Counted from the stretch's first letter, positions 23,940 through 34,313 are shown. The stretch: 64,000 nt of DNA from Catonia carolina (GCA_035578175.1 JAQMRL010000004.1:74563901-74627900), one strand, 5' to 3'. Numbers and translations are program-made. The notes: a model not told the origin generated them from the sequence alone.

Positions 23940-24896
23940 CATTTTTATGATAAGGACTTGAAACACAGCCATTGTTGGGATATTTTCGTTTCCTCCACCT
24001 GAAAGTCAATAAAAACTTTAAATCTCTGAATGGGTTAGTGAAAAGTTGACAATTTTCATATTTTTCTAAACAAGATCATTTCATCTAAAACTAAGAAAAC
24101 TTCTTTGAAACTTATTTTCATGGAGACTATAAATTGATTAACATTGGTGCAGTAAATTTAATAACAGTGCAGTACTTTTTTTTAAAATAAATTTATTGTC
24201 ACAAAATGTTAACTTAAATCATCACACTAATACATAATAATCATTATTATATTATTATTACTCCATGATTGATTAGTTATTTGTATTATATTTATTAAAA
24301 CAGATTGTCGATATTAACCTAACCTTTAGTTACCTTATCGTATGGTACAAAGATATCGATTGGTTGATAGAATCAAAACAAAAATATATTATTTTTATTA
24401 TTAATGATTGTTATATAAAAAAATAACGTATATTTTATAATAATTACCACTGTTACAGATTGTAAGGCACATGTATTATATCATTATTATCATCTATAAT
24501 ACCTAACCTAATATCTCATAATTTATCATTGTTATTAATTTGTTTATGTTAAAAGATCAGTATCTAAAAATATTTTGGATTGATGCTATAAAATAATCAA
24601 TCATACTTGTTAACAATTTTCTTGTAAAAATTGTAATATTATTTCATGTAAAAGGTTTCTTTTACGGTTAGCTCATAGTAACTTGGTAGTCAGCAGTGAT
24701 TTCTGTGAATTTTACAAACAGTAATGTTCGAGGGTTGATCAGAGAGTAAGTTTTACACCCTTGCCGTGTTCTTCAGTTGAATGGGATATATTAATGTATT
24801 GTGGTGGAAACACTTGCTATATTGTTGTCTTCTTCCTTCCTTAGTAGCAAGTCTGAACACCATTCAGTTCTTTTGTAGTGTCGTATTCAATATGAC
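23940..24896. other. AT-rich spacer before a mariner remnant
   Basis: No coding signal. GAGGGTTGATCAGAGAGTAAG at 24730-24750 resembles a mariner terminus and may mark the left end of the following remnant. I could not find a partner repeat at the right end. Confidence 0.35.
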
Positions 24897-25609
24897 ATGT
24901 CCTTTAGAAGTTTCATCCAGTTTAAAAGTGCATTCAGTCACCCGATTTTTGTGAGCCAAAAATTACAATATTCTGAAATTTATCGCCAAATTTTTGAGGT
25001 ATATGATGAGAATGCAATATTGTGCCCCATGATCTCAAAATTTTTTATAGTCGGAAGAACAGAAGTGAGTGGCGAATCACATGCTGGGCATCCTTCAACT
25101 GTAAGCATGACGGCTTATACGGAACGGAAAAGAGATGATTTTGAGTATCTGGCGCATTAAAATTTTAGAGAAATTGCAAGTGAACTTAATATCAGTTATG
25201 ATACTTTGTTTGTGATTATTCACCATCAGCTTTGTTTTAAAAAATCTCGGAAACTCATTATAGATCAAAGACCCGGAAGATTGAGCGATGGGGTTGTTTT
25301 TCTTCACAACAACGCTTTTCCTCATTCGGCTCATGTGACAATAAAGTTATAGAAAAAATTAAGGAGGAAAGTGCGGTCTGATCTGCCTTACACCATACGA
25401 ATATCACCGTGTGGTCATCTCAAGCGAGACCTGGGAGGGGAGCGTTTCGCTAATGATGATGAACTAAAGAAAGCAATTCTTAAATGTCTTCATTCAAAAA
25501 TAAATCTTTATAATGCATCCTGCAGTTTGAAATATTTCTATTTCATGTAATGAATTAATATAATAATTTCACTAACCTTCTTTTTAAACTGCGTCACCTT
25601 TATTTTATT

Positions 25610-25653
25610 CCTACTTACACGTGTTTCGGTGGATCCACCATCATCAGAGTAAA
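25610..25653 (-). ncRNA. Hammerhead-ribozyme-like motif, copy A left arm
   Basis: Same motif as in the right arm, read on the minus strand: CTGATGA, a GGTG/CACC stem with loop GATC, GAAA, C-ACGT-G and TA. The flanks pair as stem I. Confidence 0.55.
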
Positions 25654-25833
25654 TGAAAAATTGAAACTAAAAATGTTTTTCATTTATTTAAAATTTACAG
25701 AAGATGATACATCTTCAGTCACTTGTATAAAACTGATTTAAAATTTTAAATTAGTTTTATACAAGTGACTGAAGATGTATCATCTTCTGTAAATTTTAAA
25801 TAAATGAAAAAAATTTTTAGTTTCAATTTTTCA

Positions 25834-25877
25834 TTTACTCTGATGATGGTGGATCCACCGAAACACGTGTAAGTAGG
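25834..25877 (+). ncRNA. Hammerhead-ribozyme-like motif, copy A right arm
   Basis: Core elements appear in hammerhead order. Stem I 5' strand is TTTACT (25834-25839), then CTGATGA (25840-25846), one extra T, and stem II GGTG-GATC-CACC. GAAA follows (25860-25863), then a minimal stem III C-ACGT-G, TA (25870-25871) and stem I 3' strand AGTAGG (25872-25877). Stem I forms four Watson-Crick and two wobble pairs. The extra T after CTGATGA departs from the textbook core, so activity is not certain. Hammerheads in PLE terminal repeats are established. Confidence 0.55.
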
Positions 25878-26345
25878 AATAAAATAAAGGTGACGCAGTT
25901 TAAAAAGAAGGTTAGTGAAATTATTATATTAATTCATTATATGAAATAGAAATTCTTAAATGGTTGCATGAAATTGAATGAAATTTTTATAAGAGCAATT
26001 GAAAACCTTGTCAAAAGGTATGAAAAGTGTTTAGAAAAACTTGGTGATTATGTTGAAAAGTAAGATAAAACTATGTAGTTTTGTGTTCAATGAAATGACA
26101 CGAAGATGCTTGGAGAACTTTCGGGATAGACTTTGTCAATGTATTAACAATGGAGGACGTTATTTAGCGGATATAATTTTTAAAACTAAATTATCTAAAA
26201 TGGCAAAGTATGTATTTTTCATTAATAAAAGTATTTTTTCTCTATATTGTTTAATTTTTCTGTGGCAACTTATTCAAATGAGGGAGGTTTTATTGCCGAA
26301 CCCTGTAGTTTCTAACCGAAATTTTACTATTTTTAACTAACATTG

Positions 26346-26500
26346 AAATAAGCTGCCTCCGTTGTGTAGTGCTAGTGCGCTAGGTTACAACATGGAGGTC
26401 CCAGGTTCGATTCCCGGTTAGGGTCTGGTAATTATTAGAATTCAAAACTCACCGTTAAAAGTTAGATAACCCATCATTAGATGCGACTTTAAAAAAACTG
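26346..26500 (+). repeat. SINE-G copy 1 (tRNA-derived)
   Basis: A-box-like TTGTGTAGTGCTAGTGCG and B box GGTTCGATTCC, then a body ending GATGCGACTTTAAA. The same head and tail occur at 43885-44047 on the minus strand. Confidence 0.6.
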
Positions 26501-26879
26501 AAAAAAACTTGAAATAAAACCTTTAAAATTTGGCATCAATTCATAAAATTTTGGATACTATCTTATAGTACTTTATTATTGTTATTGTTTGGAGCTACTG
26601 AGATGTACCTGCCTTTTAAACAAAGGATTTGATTGCAAAATATGTATTAACATAATATCATTATGTATGCAATAAACAACAAATCGTTGCCGGTTTTTGT
26701 TTTTCATTTTTGATGTAATTTGTCTGTATTACTAATATTTTATCTGTTAGAAAATATTTATTAATTTGAATTTAATGGAGTGCTGTAATTGTTGTTTTGT
26801 AGTACATTTAAGAATTTATTTCATCGTTTATTGATTATTAAACTGTTGTTTGTTGAATGGAGTAGTTGTTACGCAACAA

Positions 26880-26990
26880 AATGTTTTGTGAATTCAGCTC
26901 CTTTAATAATTTTAGCTTTCGCTGATGATTTGGTGCTGTTTGTGGAGTCTGAAGATGATCTGAACTGGTAATTGTATTCAGTTTAATTTT
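26880..26990 (+). pseudogene. LINE reverse-transcriptase scrap (FADD block)
   Basis: A short open stretch reads LAFADDLVLFVESEDDLNW, the polymerase active-site block (F/Y)ADD with flanking residues typical of RTE/CR1 LINEs. Nothing else of the polymerase is recognisable nearby. Confidence 0.55.
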
Positions 26991-27029
26991 ACTGCTGAAT
27001 GATGTAACCTCATGATTTCTTTTTTTTTA

Positions 27030-27222
27030 TTTATTTTCTTTAACGTCGCATCAACTACAATGGTCATTAGTGACGACACTGGGTTGTAACTTACTGTGTA
27101 TAATGAAGGATAAATGATTTTTTTGTAATGTATAAAATTATGCCGTGCCTGAGCGGGATTCGAACCCACGAGCGCATGATTAGAGGCAATCATATTACCA
27201 ACTACGCCAACGCGGCTGGCAT
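27030..27222 (-). repeat. Chimeric SINE: SINE-A head, SINE-G tail
   Basis: The head (27145-27222, minus) has the SINE-A A box and a GGGTTCGAATCCC B box. The tail (27040-27090) carries GTCGCATCAAC and TGGTCATTAGTGACGACA, which belong to the SINE-G body at 43900-43940 and not to the usual SINE-A tail. Confidence 0.6.
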
Positions 27223-27358
27223 CATGATTTCTTATTTGTTCATAAAATCCTGGTTATTTGAAATAATGGGGCAGACTGTAGAATTCTGCGACGGTGTAAA
27301 TTCTTTCTTCTTCAAATTATTTTTGTTTCTTTTCAATTTATATGACTTGTTTATCAAT

Positions 27359-27535
27359 GCTGGCCGCATTGGCGTAGTTGGTAACGTGCTCGCCTCTTAT
27401 CATGCGGTCTTGGGTTCGAATCCCATTCAGGCACGGTATATTTTCATATGTTACAAAAATTTATTTCATCCTTCACCGTCTGCATTAGCAGTATTTGCAA
27501 AACAGTTGGACGTTAAACAAAAAGAAAATTCTTAA
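27359..27535 (+). repeat. SINE-A copy
   Basis: GGCCGCATTGGCGTAGTTGG with B box GGGTTCGAATCCC, then TTCATCCTTCACCGTCTGCA, GCAAAACAGTTGGACGTTAAAC and an A-rich end. It lies 137 bases from the chimeric SINE, in the opposite orientation. Confidence 0.75.
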
Positions 27536-28271
27536 GTCATCCAGGTTAATGTACATTTTACATAATGGCTAAATTACATTTAACCATTATTTTGAAACAT
27601 GATAATTAAATGAATAAGTACATTTTAGATATTTAACATATGACCATTCTTTTGACCCTCAACAGAATCGTTTTTGGATTACCTGGATTTAACAAATATC
27701 TATAAAAAAAACTTAATTTATTAAAAACAACAGTTATGTCATTCAGCAATTAAATCCTTCTGTTTTATAGAATAAGAATGGTTTTTTCAACCCATTCATA
27801 TCATTTTAATTTTGTATAAAGGTTAAATGATTTAAGGCATTCTATTAAATTCAAATTTATTCACAATCCTGTTGTTTACTTATTAAGTTATTTGTTTGCC
27901 ATATGTATTGTCGGTAAAATTTATTACAGGAATATTTTATTATAAATCAAAGCTCAAACTATATTTATTTATCGTAAGATTGGTATTATTCTTAAAAAAT
28001 TTCAAATAATTTTTGTAAGATACCTATTTGATTAGTTTAAGGAATATTATTACATTACGGAGTTTTAATCAGTAATAATTTATAACCTACACATTTTAAG
28101 ATGATACATTTTTAATCTGTTATCCAATTATAACACATACTTATTTCTGAAGTTCTAACTGGTTGGTTTTACAATTATTGTGTTTTAAGGAACCTGATGC
28201 CATACAGATGTACCAATATAAATTACCATAAATCTGGGTGGCTTTATAAATTTTTGAAAAACAAATCTTAA
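27536..28271. other. AT-rich spacer
   Basis: No feature recognised. Confidence 0.4.
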
Positions 28272-28483
28272 ATTCTATTTTATATAATGAATTTATATAA
28301 TAAATTTCACTAACCTTCCTTTTTAACTGCGTCAACTTTTATTTTCACTTATACATGTTTCGGTGGTTCCACCATCATCAGAGTAAATAACATATAATTG
28401 AAACTAAAAACTTTTTTTATTAAAAATCTACAGAAGATGATACATTTTCAGTCACTTGTATAAAACTGACTTAAAATTAATTT
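28272..28483 (-). repeat. PLE terminal repeat, copy B, with degenerate hammerhead-like motif
   Basis: One arm of the copy A palindrome, directly 3' of the PLE reading frame on the minus strand. The hammerhead-like region is at 28345-28386: CTGATGA, GGTG-GAAC-CACC, GAAAC. The stem III closing pair is lost (ATA in place of GTA). A further inverted scrap of the repeat lies at 28738-28775, on the other side of the coding part. Confidence 0.65.
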
Positions 28484-28719
28484 CCTCTAATTTTTCCCTT
28501 CTCATGTTCACTATAGATAGCAGCAGCAGTCAATATCACTTCATTCCTAAATTTGACCTGTTCATTCAAAATGTCCTGCTTGTGCTCTTTTAAATATTTA
28601 TAAATGTGGAAGATCTCATATTTTTCAATTTTATTTTTATTTTCTATATTACACTGTTCTATTACATTAAAATGTTTATCCATTTCACCAAATTTATGTT
28701 TTTCCTCTTTTATATGATT
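28477..28719 (-). pseudogene. Penelope-like element, GIY-YIG C-terminal codons
   Basis: The minus frame reads NHIKEEKHKFGEMDKHFNVI … IEKYEIFHIYKYLKEHKQDI LNEQVKFRNEVI and stops at 28477. The pattern (F)ANHL-EE-H-F followed by LEKxEIxK and ILNEQxxF is typical of the C-terminus of PLE proteins, after the GIY-YIG nuclease. The reverse transcriptase and the nuclease active-site region are missing. Its position between two inverted terminal-repeat pieces supports the call. Confidence 0.65.
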
Positions 28720-28775
28720 GTTCTAGTTAGATATAATGTAGTATCATCTTCTATAGATTTTTAATAAAACAAAAT

Positions 28776-29283
28776 TAAAAAATAACAGACGCTACTACTA
28801 ACTCGTATTAAAAATGTGTAGGTTAAATTTTTATTTGAATTTTATTTTGTATTAAATAAGAATACTTTATTGTTAAAATACGAAATATATATCAATGTAA
28901 TTATAGAAAAAATACACAAGTATTTTTTTAACAAAATAATAATAATATACATTATTAAACTTATGTATTGCTATCACAGTAATTTCCTGTACTATCACTA
29001 AGGAATATAATACATATCATTTTAAAAATTCTAATGAGATATCTGTATTTTTTTAACGATTGAAATAATTTTATATTAATATTATTCTGACCAGATAGCA
29101 TGACAGTAAAAAGGAGAATTAATATATCAGAGTCAGTGTTACCAACACAAAATTATGTTACACTTTTGAGTTTCATAATGCAAGATGTAATTTTAATGTA
29201 GAATTTTTTATAGGTTTTTTTTAGCAGTTGCAGACCCTGGAATGAAGTTTTAATGCAATGCCTGTATTTGAAACATAACTACA

Positions 29284-29287
<4 letters not shown>
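28776..29287. other. AT-rich spacer
   Basis: No feature recognised. Confidence 0.4.
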
Positions 29288-29315
<28 letters not shown>

Positions 29316-29477
29316 GGTTTAACGTCTGACTGTTTTGCAAATTGCTGCTAATGCAGACGGTGAAGGATGAAATGAATTTTTTGTAACGTATGAAAAAATG
29401 CCATGCCCGAATGGGATTCGAACCCTAAACCGCGTGATGAGAGGCGAGCACGTTACCAACATCGCCAACGCGGCCGG
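29288..29477 (-). repeat. SINE-A copy with long poly-A
   Basis: A T-run of ~28 bases (minus-strand poly-A) precedes GGTTTAACGTCTGACTGTTT, AATGCAGACGGTGAAGGATG and the tRNA-like head ending CGCCAACGCGGCCGG. The long tail suggests recent insertion. Confidence 0.8.
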
Positions 29478-29587
29478 CAAACTACATATATGAATTATTA
29501 TTTTTAAATTACTGGTTTTATTTTTATTTACAGTTAATTTTGTAAAAAATATCTATTGTATACCTACTCTATGATTCCCCCCCTCCA

Positions 29588-30480
29588 TTTAGGGCCAATT
29601 TTAGACCATATGAGGTGACTTAGACATTTCTGCAAGCTCTTTTTGCAGCCCACATTCTCAGCAATCATTCACTGTAGGGTTTTCTCCTTTCTTGTGTTCT
29701 CCTAGATTTCTGTTTTTGCTCTTCATGGAAGCCCTTATAGTTATAGTAATTAGTTGTTTAAATTGGTTTTGGTTCATTAAGGGGGTTTGGAAAGCAATTT
29801 TTGTGAAAAAAATAAAAAATTAGATTTTGCCGCCATATTTTTCTCCTGTATTTCGTGTTTAATTTGACATAAATAACATTAAATTCTGTTAGCTACGTAT
29901 TTGTTTAATTAACAGCTGTAACACATTTCATGATGAATATAACGAGTATAATGGTATTGTTAATTTTCTACTGTTTTACTAATTAATATTTTCAAATGCG
30001 TTTTTCTCAAAAGTTGTATTTTTGACGTAAATGTTCCTTTTTCTCAGGAACGGTTGGAGATATTAGCTTCAAATTTTCAACACATCTTTTTCAATTCTTC
30101 TTACATAGTTTAGCACAAGGGATTTGTAATTTTTACACTGTAACTCATTTTTTGTCTTCTCAAAAAAAGTACCTAAAGGCACTTTACAAATTTTTTTTCA
30201 ATTTTTTTTTTAAATGTTATATCATCAAATCCGTGTGTTAAAAGTTGTAAAACATAATGAATAAACTGTGTTCAAAATTTGAACTGATTATCTCTATCCA
30301 TTCCTGAGAAAAAGGAACAAACATTAACATGGCGGAGATAGGGCTTTCCGAACTCCCTTAAGGTTTCTTGATTTATTCCGATTTTCTGAATATCCTTTCT
30401 GACTTATTTAAACCATTTATCAAACATCTTAGGTCTATTGTTTATTGTCTTTAAAATTTTTTTTACTAAACGTTATTAAA
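29588..30480 (-). pseudogene. LINE-B 3' region split by a TTAA MITE
   Basis: Bases 29588-29776 and 30362-30480 align with 48770-49050, the LINE-B C-terminus and 3' UTR. On the minus strand 30480-30380 gives decayed DKWFK-VRKDIQKIGINQ, matching DKWFKEIRKDIKTTGIN of the other copy. The MITE at 29781-30357 interrupts it. Confidence 0.6.
29781..30357. mobile_element. 577-bp MITE with TTAA target duplication
   Basis: Flanked by TTAA at 29777-29780 and 30358-30361. Terminal inverted repeats are GGGGGTTTGGAAAGC and, complemented, GGGAGTTCGGAAAGC. A second inverted pair (TTCCTTTTTCTCAGGAACGG / CCTGAGAAAAAGGAA) lies inside. The homologous LINE-B copy at 48930-48960 is an empty site with a single TTAA. 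No coding capacity; TTAA targeting points to piggyBac mobilisation. Confidence 0.8.
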
Positions 30481-30646
30481 AATTACAAGAACAAAAATTC
30501 CTTTCACGAGACAATGCATCTCATGGTTGGTGAAAATTTATTAAAAGGCTTACCTTTGATTCATGGCAAAAATCATTACTGATTTCTGTATCTACTCTTT
30601 AAAAGGAATCGAATGACACTATTATTACTTCCGAATTTGATTTCTT

Positions 30647-31312
30647 GACTTCCGGTTTTGGGCCACTTCCGGTAGAAACCGGAACTTCAAACCCAGTTCA
30701 GACCCACTAACTTTTCGTGTACATTTTGAATCCAAAAATAGTTTTCTGCTAACTCTTGTAGTTTCCAATGTTGATTCCTTGACTTCCGGTTTTGAGCCAC
30801 TTTCGGTTGAAACCGGAATTTCAAACCCAGGTCAGGCCCACTAACTTGTGTACATTTTGAGTCCAAAAATTTTTTTATTGCTATCTCTTGTAGTTTCAAA
30901 TTTTGATTTCTTGACTTCCTGTTTTAAGCCACTTACGGTCAAAACCGGAATTTCAAACCCAGGTCAGGCCCACTAACTTTTTGTGTACATTTTGAGTCCA
31001 AAAATTGTTTCTTGCTATATCTTGTAGTTTCCAACTTTGATTTCTTGACTTCCGGTTTTGAGCCACTTTCGGTCAAACCGGAATTTCAAACCCAGGTCAG
31101 GCCCACTAACTTGTTACGTACATTTTGAGGCCAAAAAATTTTTCTTACTGTCTCTTGTAGTTTCCAACTTTGATTTCTTGACTTCCAATTTTGAGCCACT
31201 TTCGGTCGAAACTGGAACTTCAAACCCAGTTATCACCCACTAACTTTTTGTGTACATTACGAATCTGAAAACCATCGGTTGTTATCTCTTGTAGGTTCTG
31301 ACATCTGTGTGT
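30647..31312. repeat. ~133-bp tandem repeat, five units
   Basis: Units start at GACTTCCGG or variants at 30647, 30781, 30913, 31047 and 31180. Each holds GAGCCACTTTCGGT, AAACCGGAATTTCAAACCCA, CCCACTAACTT, a TACATTTTGAGTCC block and TCTCTTGTAGTTTCCAA. The CCGGTTT and AAACCGG blocks in each unit are inverted to each other. Short open frames across it are by-products of the repeat. Confidence 0.85.
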
Positions 31313-31553
31313 GACGGGTGGACAAAGGAAAATGATAGATGAAAATTTTAAAAATTGCCAATCATAAAGGTGGTTGTAGTAGTACTGATAAGGAAAATCT
31401 TATTATCAACAAAAGGGAATTTATTAAACTGAACTTCTTTTACACATAATTGATAATTAAAAAGGCGGTAAGTATTATCGACTAGAATAGCATTTCAGTA
31501 AAGTGAGAGCCCTGCAATCGCAGGGAAGCTTCCATTCCAATAATTTCATCACA

Positions 31554-31944
31554 TTGTTGTTTAGGTCATCAGCCAAAAGGCTGGTTTGAACCTATAAAGG
31601 TTTTGCTAAGTAAAACGAGGAGTGAGGTGGTTTACCATTGCATTTTTCACTGAGTGGAAAAGTGCGCTTATCAGCATGCCGAGCCCTCTGAAAAGCACAT
31701 ATTTTCCACTCTGCAAATGACACCTTCACTTCATTCACCACAGTGTCTGGTTGTATAATGAAATTCATTACTTTCAGGAAGATAACTCTGATTAGTGTCT
31801 TTTATACCTCTACCTCTTCTGTTCTTAAATGATTGTCATTTTATTGGCTGACCATGTGATAAGAAACAGAACTATTTATTTTAGCCCTGCAATGAACAGA
31901 TTGAGTGTAAATAATTTGACACTCCACCTGTCTGTTATGGGCAG
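31554..31944 (-). repeat. rep-C copy 9
   Basis: Full-length copy. Small deletions and CATTTTTCACTG break the minus reading frame. Confidence 0.85.
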
Positions 31945-32409
31945 TTAATCACATTGGTCTACCTAATCTGATTTACTGTCATGCTAATTTAAGTTTTATA
32001 TTCTTGTTAAAATTTAATGAAATTAATCACCAGTAAACTTCTAAAATAAAAGTCTTGTCATTACCATTTCAATTTATAGTATTAATTGAAATTATATTAA
32101 TTATGTTGAATTCTTGGCTTTACTGAGTTTGATGTATTATTTCAAATTTTTTGTATAAATACTAAATCTTAAACGCTTTTTTGACCTCCTTGTTCACAAT
32201 CATACAACAAACGTATGAATGATATTTGAAAACTTTTGTTACAAAAATTGGATCTTTTCGGTTAAGTGTCGACAATGTTTGAACATTTTCTATTGAAACA
32301 CAATTATAAATTCCCGCATATAATTATTCAAGTCGATTACAGTTTCGTGGTTAATCTCTAGTTCCTTTTATCAGAATGTAACGGTGGTTAATTCTTGTGA
32401 TCAACAATA
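31945..32409. other. AT-rich spacer
   Basis: No feature recognised. Confidence 0.4.
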
Positions 32410-32737
32410 ATTTTTTTTTTATTCCTAATTTGTGTACGTTGCAATCTGTTCAAATTTAGAACAATAAGCAACCCCATGACCCAATGAGATGATGATGATG
32501 TGTATGACGATTAAATGAGGTGTAGTCTTGTACAGACCCAGGCCGACCATTCCTGAGAGAGTATGGTTAATTAAACCCCAACCGTCAGAGTACACCGGTA
32601 ACCACTGTCTAGTATTCAAATTCGTATAAAAGTAACTACCTTTACCAGGATTTGAACCCAGAACCTTCGTCTCCGAAAATCAGCTGTTAAACAGCTGATT
32701 TTGGCGACGACTTTACCTCTAGACCAACCCGGTGGGT
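32410..32737 (-). repeat. SINE-B copy 1, complete
   Basis: On the minus strand it starts GACCCACCGGGTTGGTCTAG, with A-box-like GGTTGGTCTAGAGGTAAAG and B box GGTTCAAATCC. Between the boxes lies a perfect inverted repeat, AAAATCAGCTG … CAGCTGATTTT. The body (GTGTACTCTGACGGTTGGGG … TCATCATCTCATTGGGTCAT) ends in a T-rich/A-rich tail. Partial copies are at 38665, 44513 and 53915. Confidence 0.75.
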
Positions 32738-33569
32738 CCAATAAATTTTTTAAAAATATATTTTTTTTGAAAGACAATTTTGAATTCACAAAATAAGTAC
32801 TTTGACGTAATTGTTTGTATTCATGACACTGTGTTTTAGAGCAAATCCAACACTGTCAGTTTTTCCAAAATTGTTATTTCATATTTGTATGCTTATTTAC
32901 GTGGATTATGGAAAACTCTTTTTTCCTGGAAAAAACGTACAGCATCTTTTTCATCTTTTATTGTTTCCACTAACTCAATGAAATTTATTAATAAGCTAAT
33001 CAATCAATTTTAATATGTGATGACTGGCATTGTTTGAAAATTTTCAAACATTGTTGACGCGTAATCGAAAAGATCACAGAAATTTAATAATAATTTTTTA
33101 TTTTTAAGTGATAACTGGTGTGTAATTTCATTATATTTAAGATTGATGATTATCAATACACAAAGGGCAATACATTTTTAAAACATATCAATAATACATA
33201 ATTAATAATTATTTCTTAAGGTCAACAATGTATTTAAAAATATATTGTATTTATTATCCCTTTATTCATTTCATAGATTGTTATGTATACTTTAAGATTT
33301 GAACACCATGTTAAAATTTTATTGTTAATTCCTTAATTATTACCATTGTTAGAGCATGTACCTGATTATTCTCCCACTAAATTGTTTTCATATCAGTTTC
33401 TTTTCTTAGATATTATTATTGTATAGTTTTGTTGTGCTGTTTAAAATTTTTAATGGTTTTACTTATAAGGAGTTTTTATTATGTTAAAGAAAACACCTCT
33501 TTGAGATTGTTGTGAAACTACTAAAGGATTTAATAAGTTTTTTTTATAATCTTTATGATGTATAAAATT
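32738..33569. other. AT-rich spacer
   Basis: No feature recognised beyond short AT runs. Confidence 0.4.
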
Positions 33570-34225
33570 ATTTAAAGTCCTGCCTCTCTTACTTTGCTCC
33601 TAATGTAAACAAATAATGACGTCACTGAGCATGCGCATTATATCAAAAAGTGTTGTTGTTGTTGTTTAGGTCATCAGCCGAAAAGCTGGTTTGAACCTCT
33701 AGAGGCTTTACTAAGTAAAACGAGGAGTAAGGTGGTTTACCATTGCCTTCCTCACTGAGTGGAAAAGTACGCTTATCAGCATGCCGGGCCCTCTGAAAAG
33801 CACAAATTTTCCACTCTGCAAATGACACCTTCACTTCATTCATCACAGGGTCTGGCTGTATAATGAAATTCATTACTTTCAGAGGAGATATCTCTGATTA
33901 GTGTCTTTTACACCTCTACCTCTTCTGTTCTTAAATGATTCAGTCATTAAATTGGCTGACCATGCGATTGTACACGCTGATTAAAAAGTAACAAGAAAAT
34001 ACTTTCAAAAGTATTTTACTAAATGAAATTGTTAGGCCTACATCATATCATGACTGATGTTTTTAGTACTTTAAGTACTTATAATTTAAAAAATAGTTAA
34101 CTTAATAGAAATACGACATCCGTAAAGTCGCAGACTTTAGTGTGCACCCTGTAGTAAGTGGCTTTTCTTTGTTGACAGTAGGAGCAAACTAAGAACCGCT
34201 CAACTGTAGAGTTGTTGTACAGTAT
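33570..34225. repeat. Repeat F, copy 1, interrupted by rep-C
   Basis: The two ends are inverted to each other: CTTACTTTGCTCCTAATGTA at 33590-33610 and TTGACAGTAGGAGCAAACTA at 34170-34195. The interior (AATACTTTCAAAAGTATTTT, GTTAGGCCTACATCATATCATGA) matches 53330-53560 complemented. rep-C inserted between GCGCATTATAT and the TACACGCTGATT block, a site different from that in the 52-53 kb copy. Probably a TIR element with ends of about 35 bases. Confidence 0.55.
33651..33968 (-). repeat. rep-C copy 10, 5'-truncated
   Basis: From the GTT-rich end to GGCTGACCATGCGAT; the last ~75 bases of the consensus (its 5' end) are missing. The minus frame MNFIIQPDPVMNEVKVSF stays open. Confidence 0.85.
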
Positions 34226-34313
34226 CATCCCTGTTAATAATTGACGGCAGGAATATGCAGTACAGTAATACGTTGGTGCTTGGGTTGCGATCCAGGAATG
34301 TAAAGCGTTACCA

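Larger units (their letters stand above)
25497..25945. mobile_element. PLE terminal repeats as a palindrome, copy A
   Basis: Two ~215-base inverted arms meet near 25742. The arms share ACAGAAGATGATACATCTTC, GTTTCGGTGGATCCACC and ATAATTTCACTAACCTTC. The same arm sequence lies directly downstream of a PLE-type GIY-YIG reading frame at 28272-28719, which is why it is called a PLE terminal repeat. Each arm carries a hammerhead-like motif. No coding sequence remains between the arms. Confidence 0.7.
24897..26063 (+). pseudogene. Mariner transposase, broken and split by a PLE palindrome
   Basis: The N-terminal helix-turn-helix region is recognisable (EIYRQIFEVYDENA … GRTEVSGESHAGHPSTVS). After a deletion a catalytic-core piece reads VVFLHNNAFPHSA, where the expected Asp of HDN is Asn. 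Codons reach DELKKAILKCLH near 25490 and resume at 25950 as EILKWLHEIE, ending KRYEKCLEKLGDYVEK with a stop at 26061-26063. The gap holds a palindromic PLE insertion. ATTCTTAAATG occurs on both sides of it and may be its target duplication. Multiple stops and frame changes make this a dead copy. Confidence 0.8.

Noticed and set aside
26789..26971. A host gene containing FADD
   Set aside because: FADDLVLF is the polymerase active-site block of LINE reverse transcriptases, not a host domain.
30647..31312. A CRISPR array
   Set aside because: Units are ~133 bp and similar throughout, with no repeat-spacer alternation, in a eukaryotic intergenic region.
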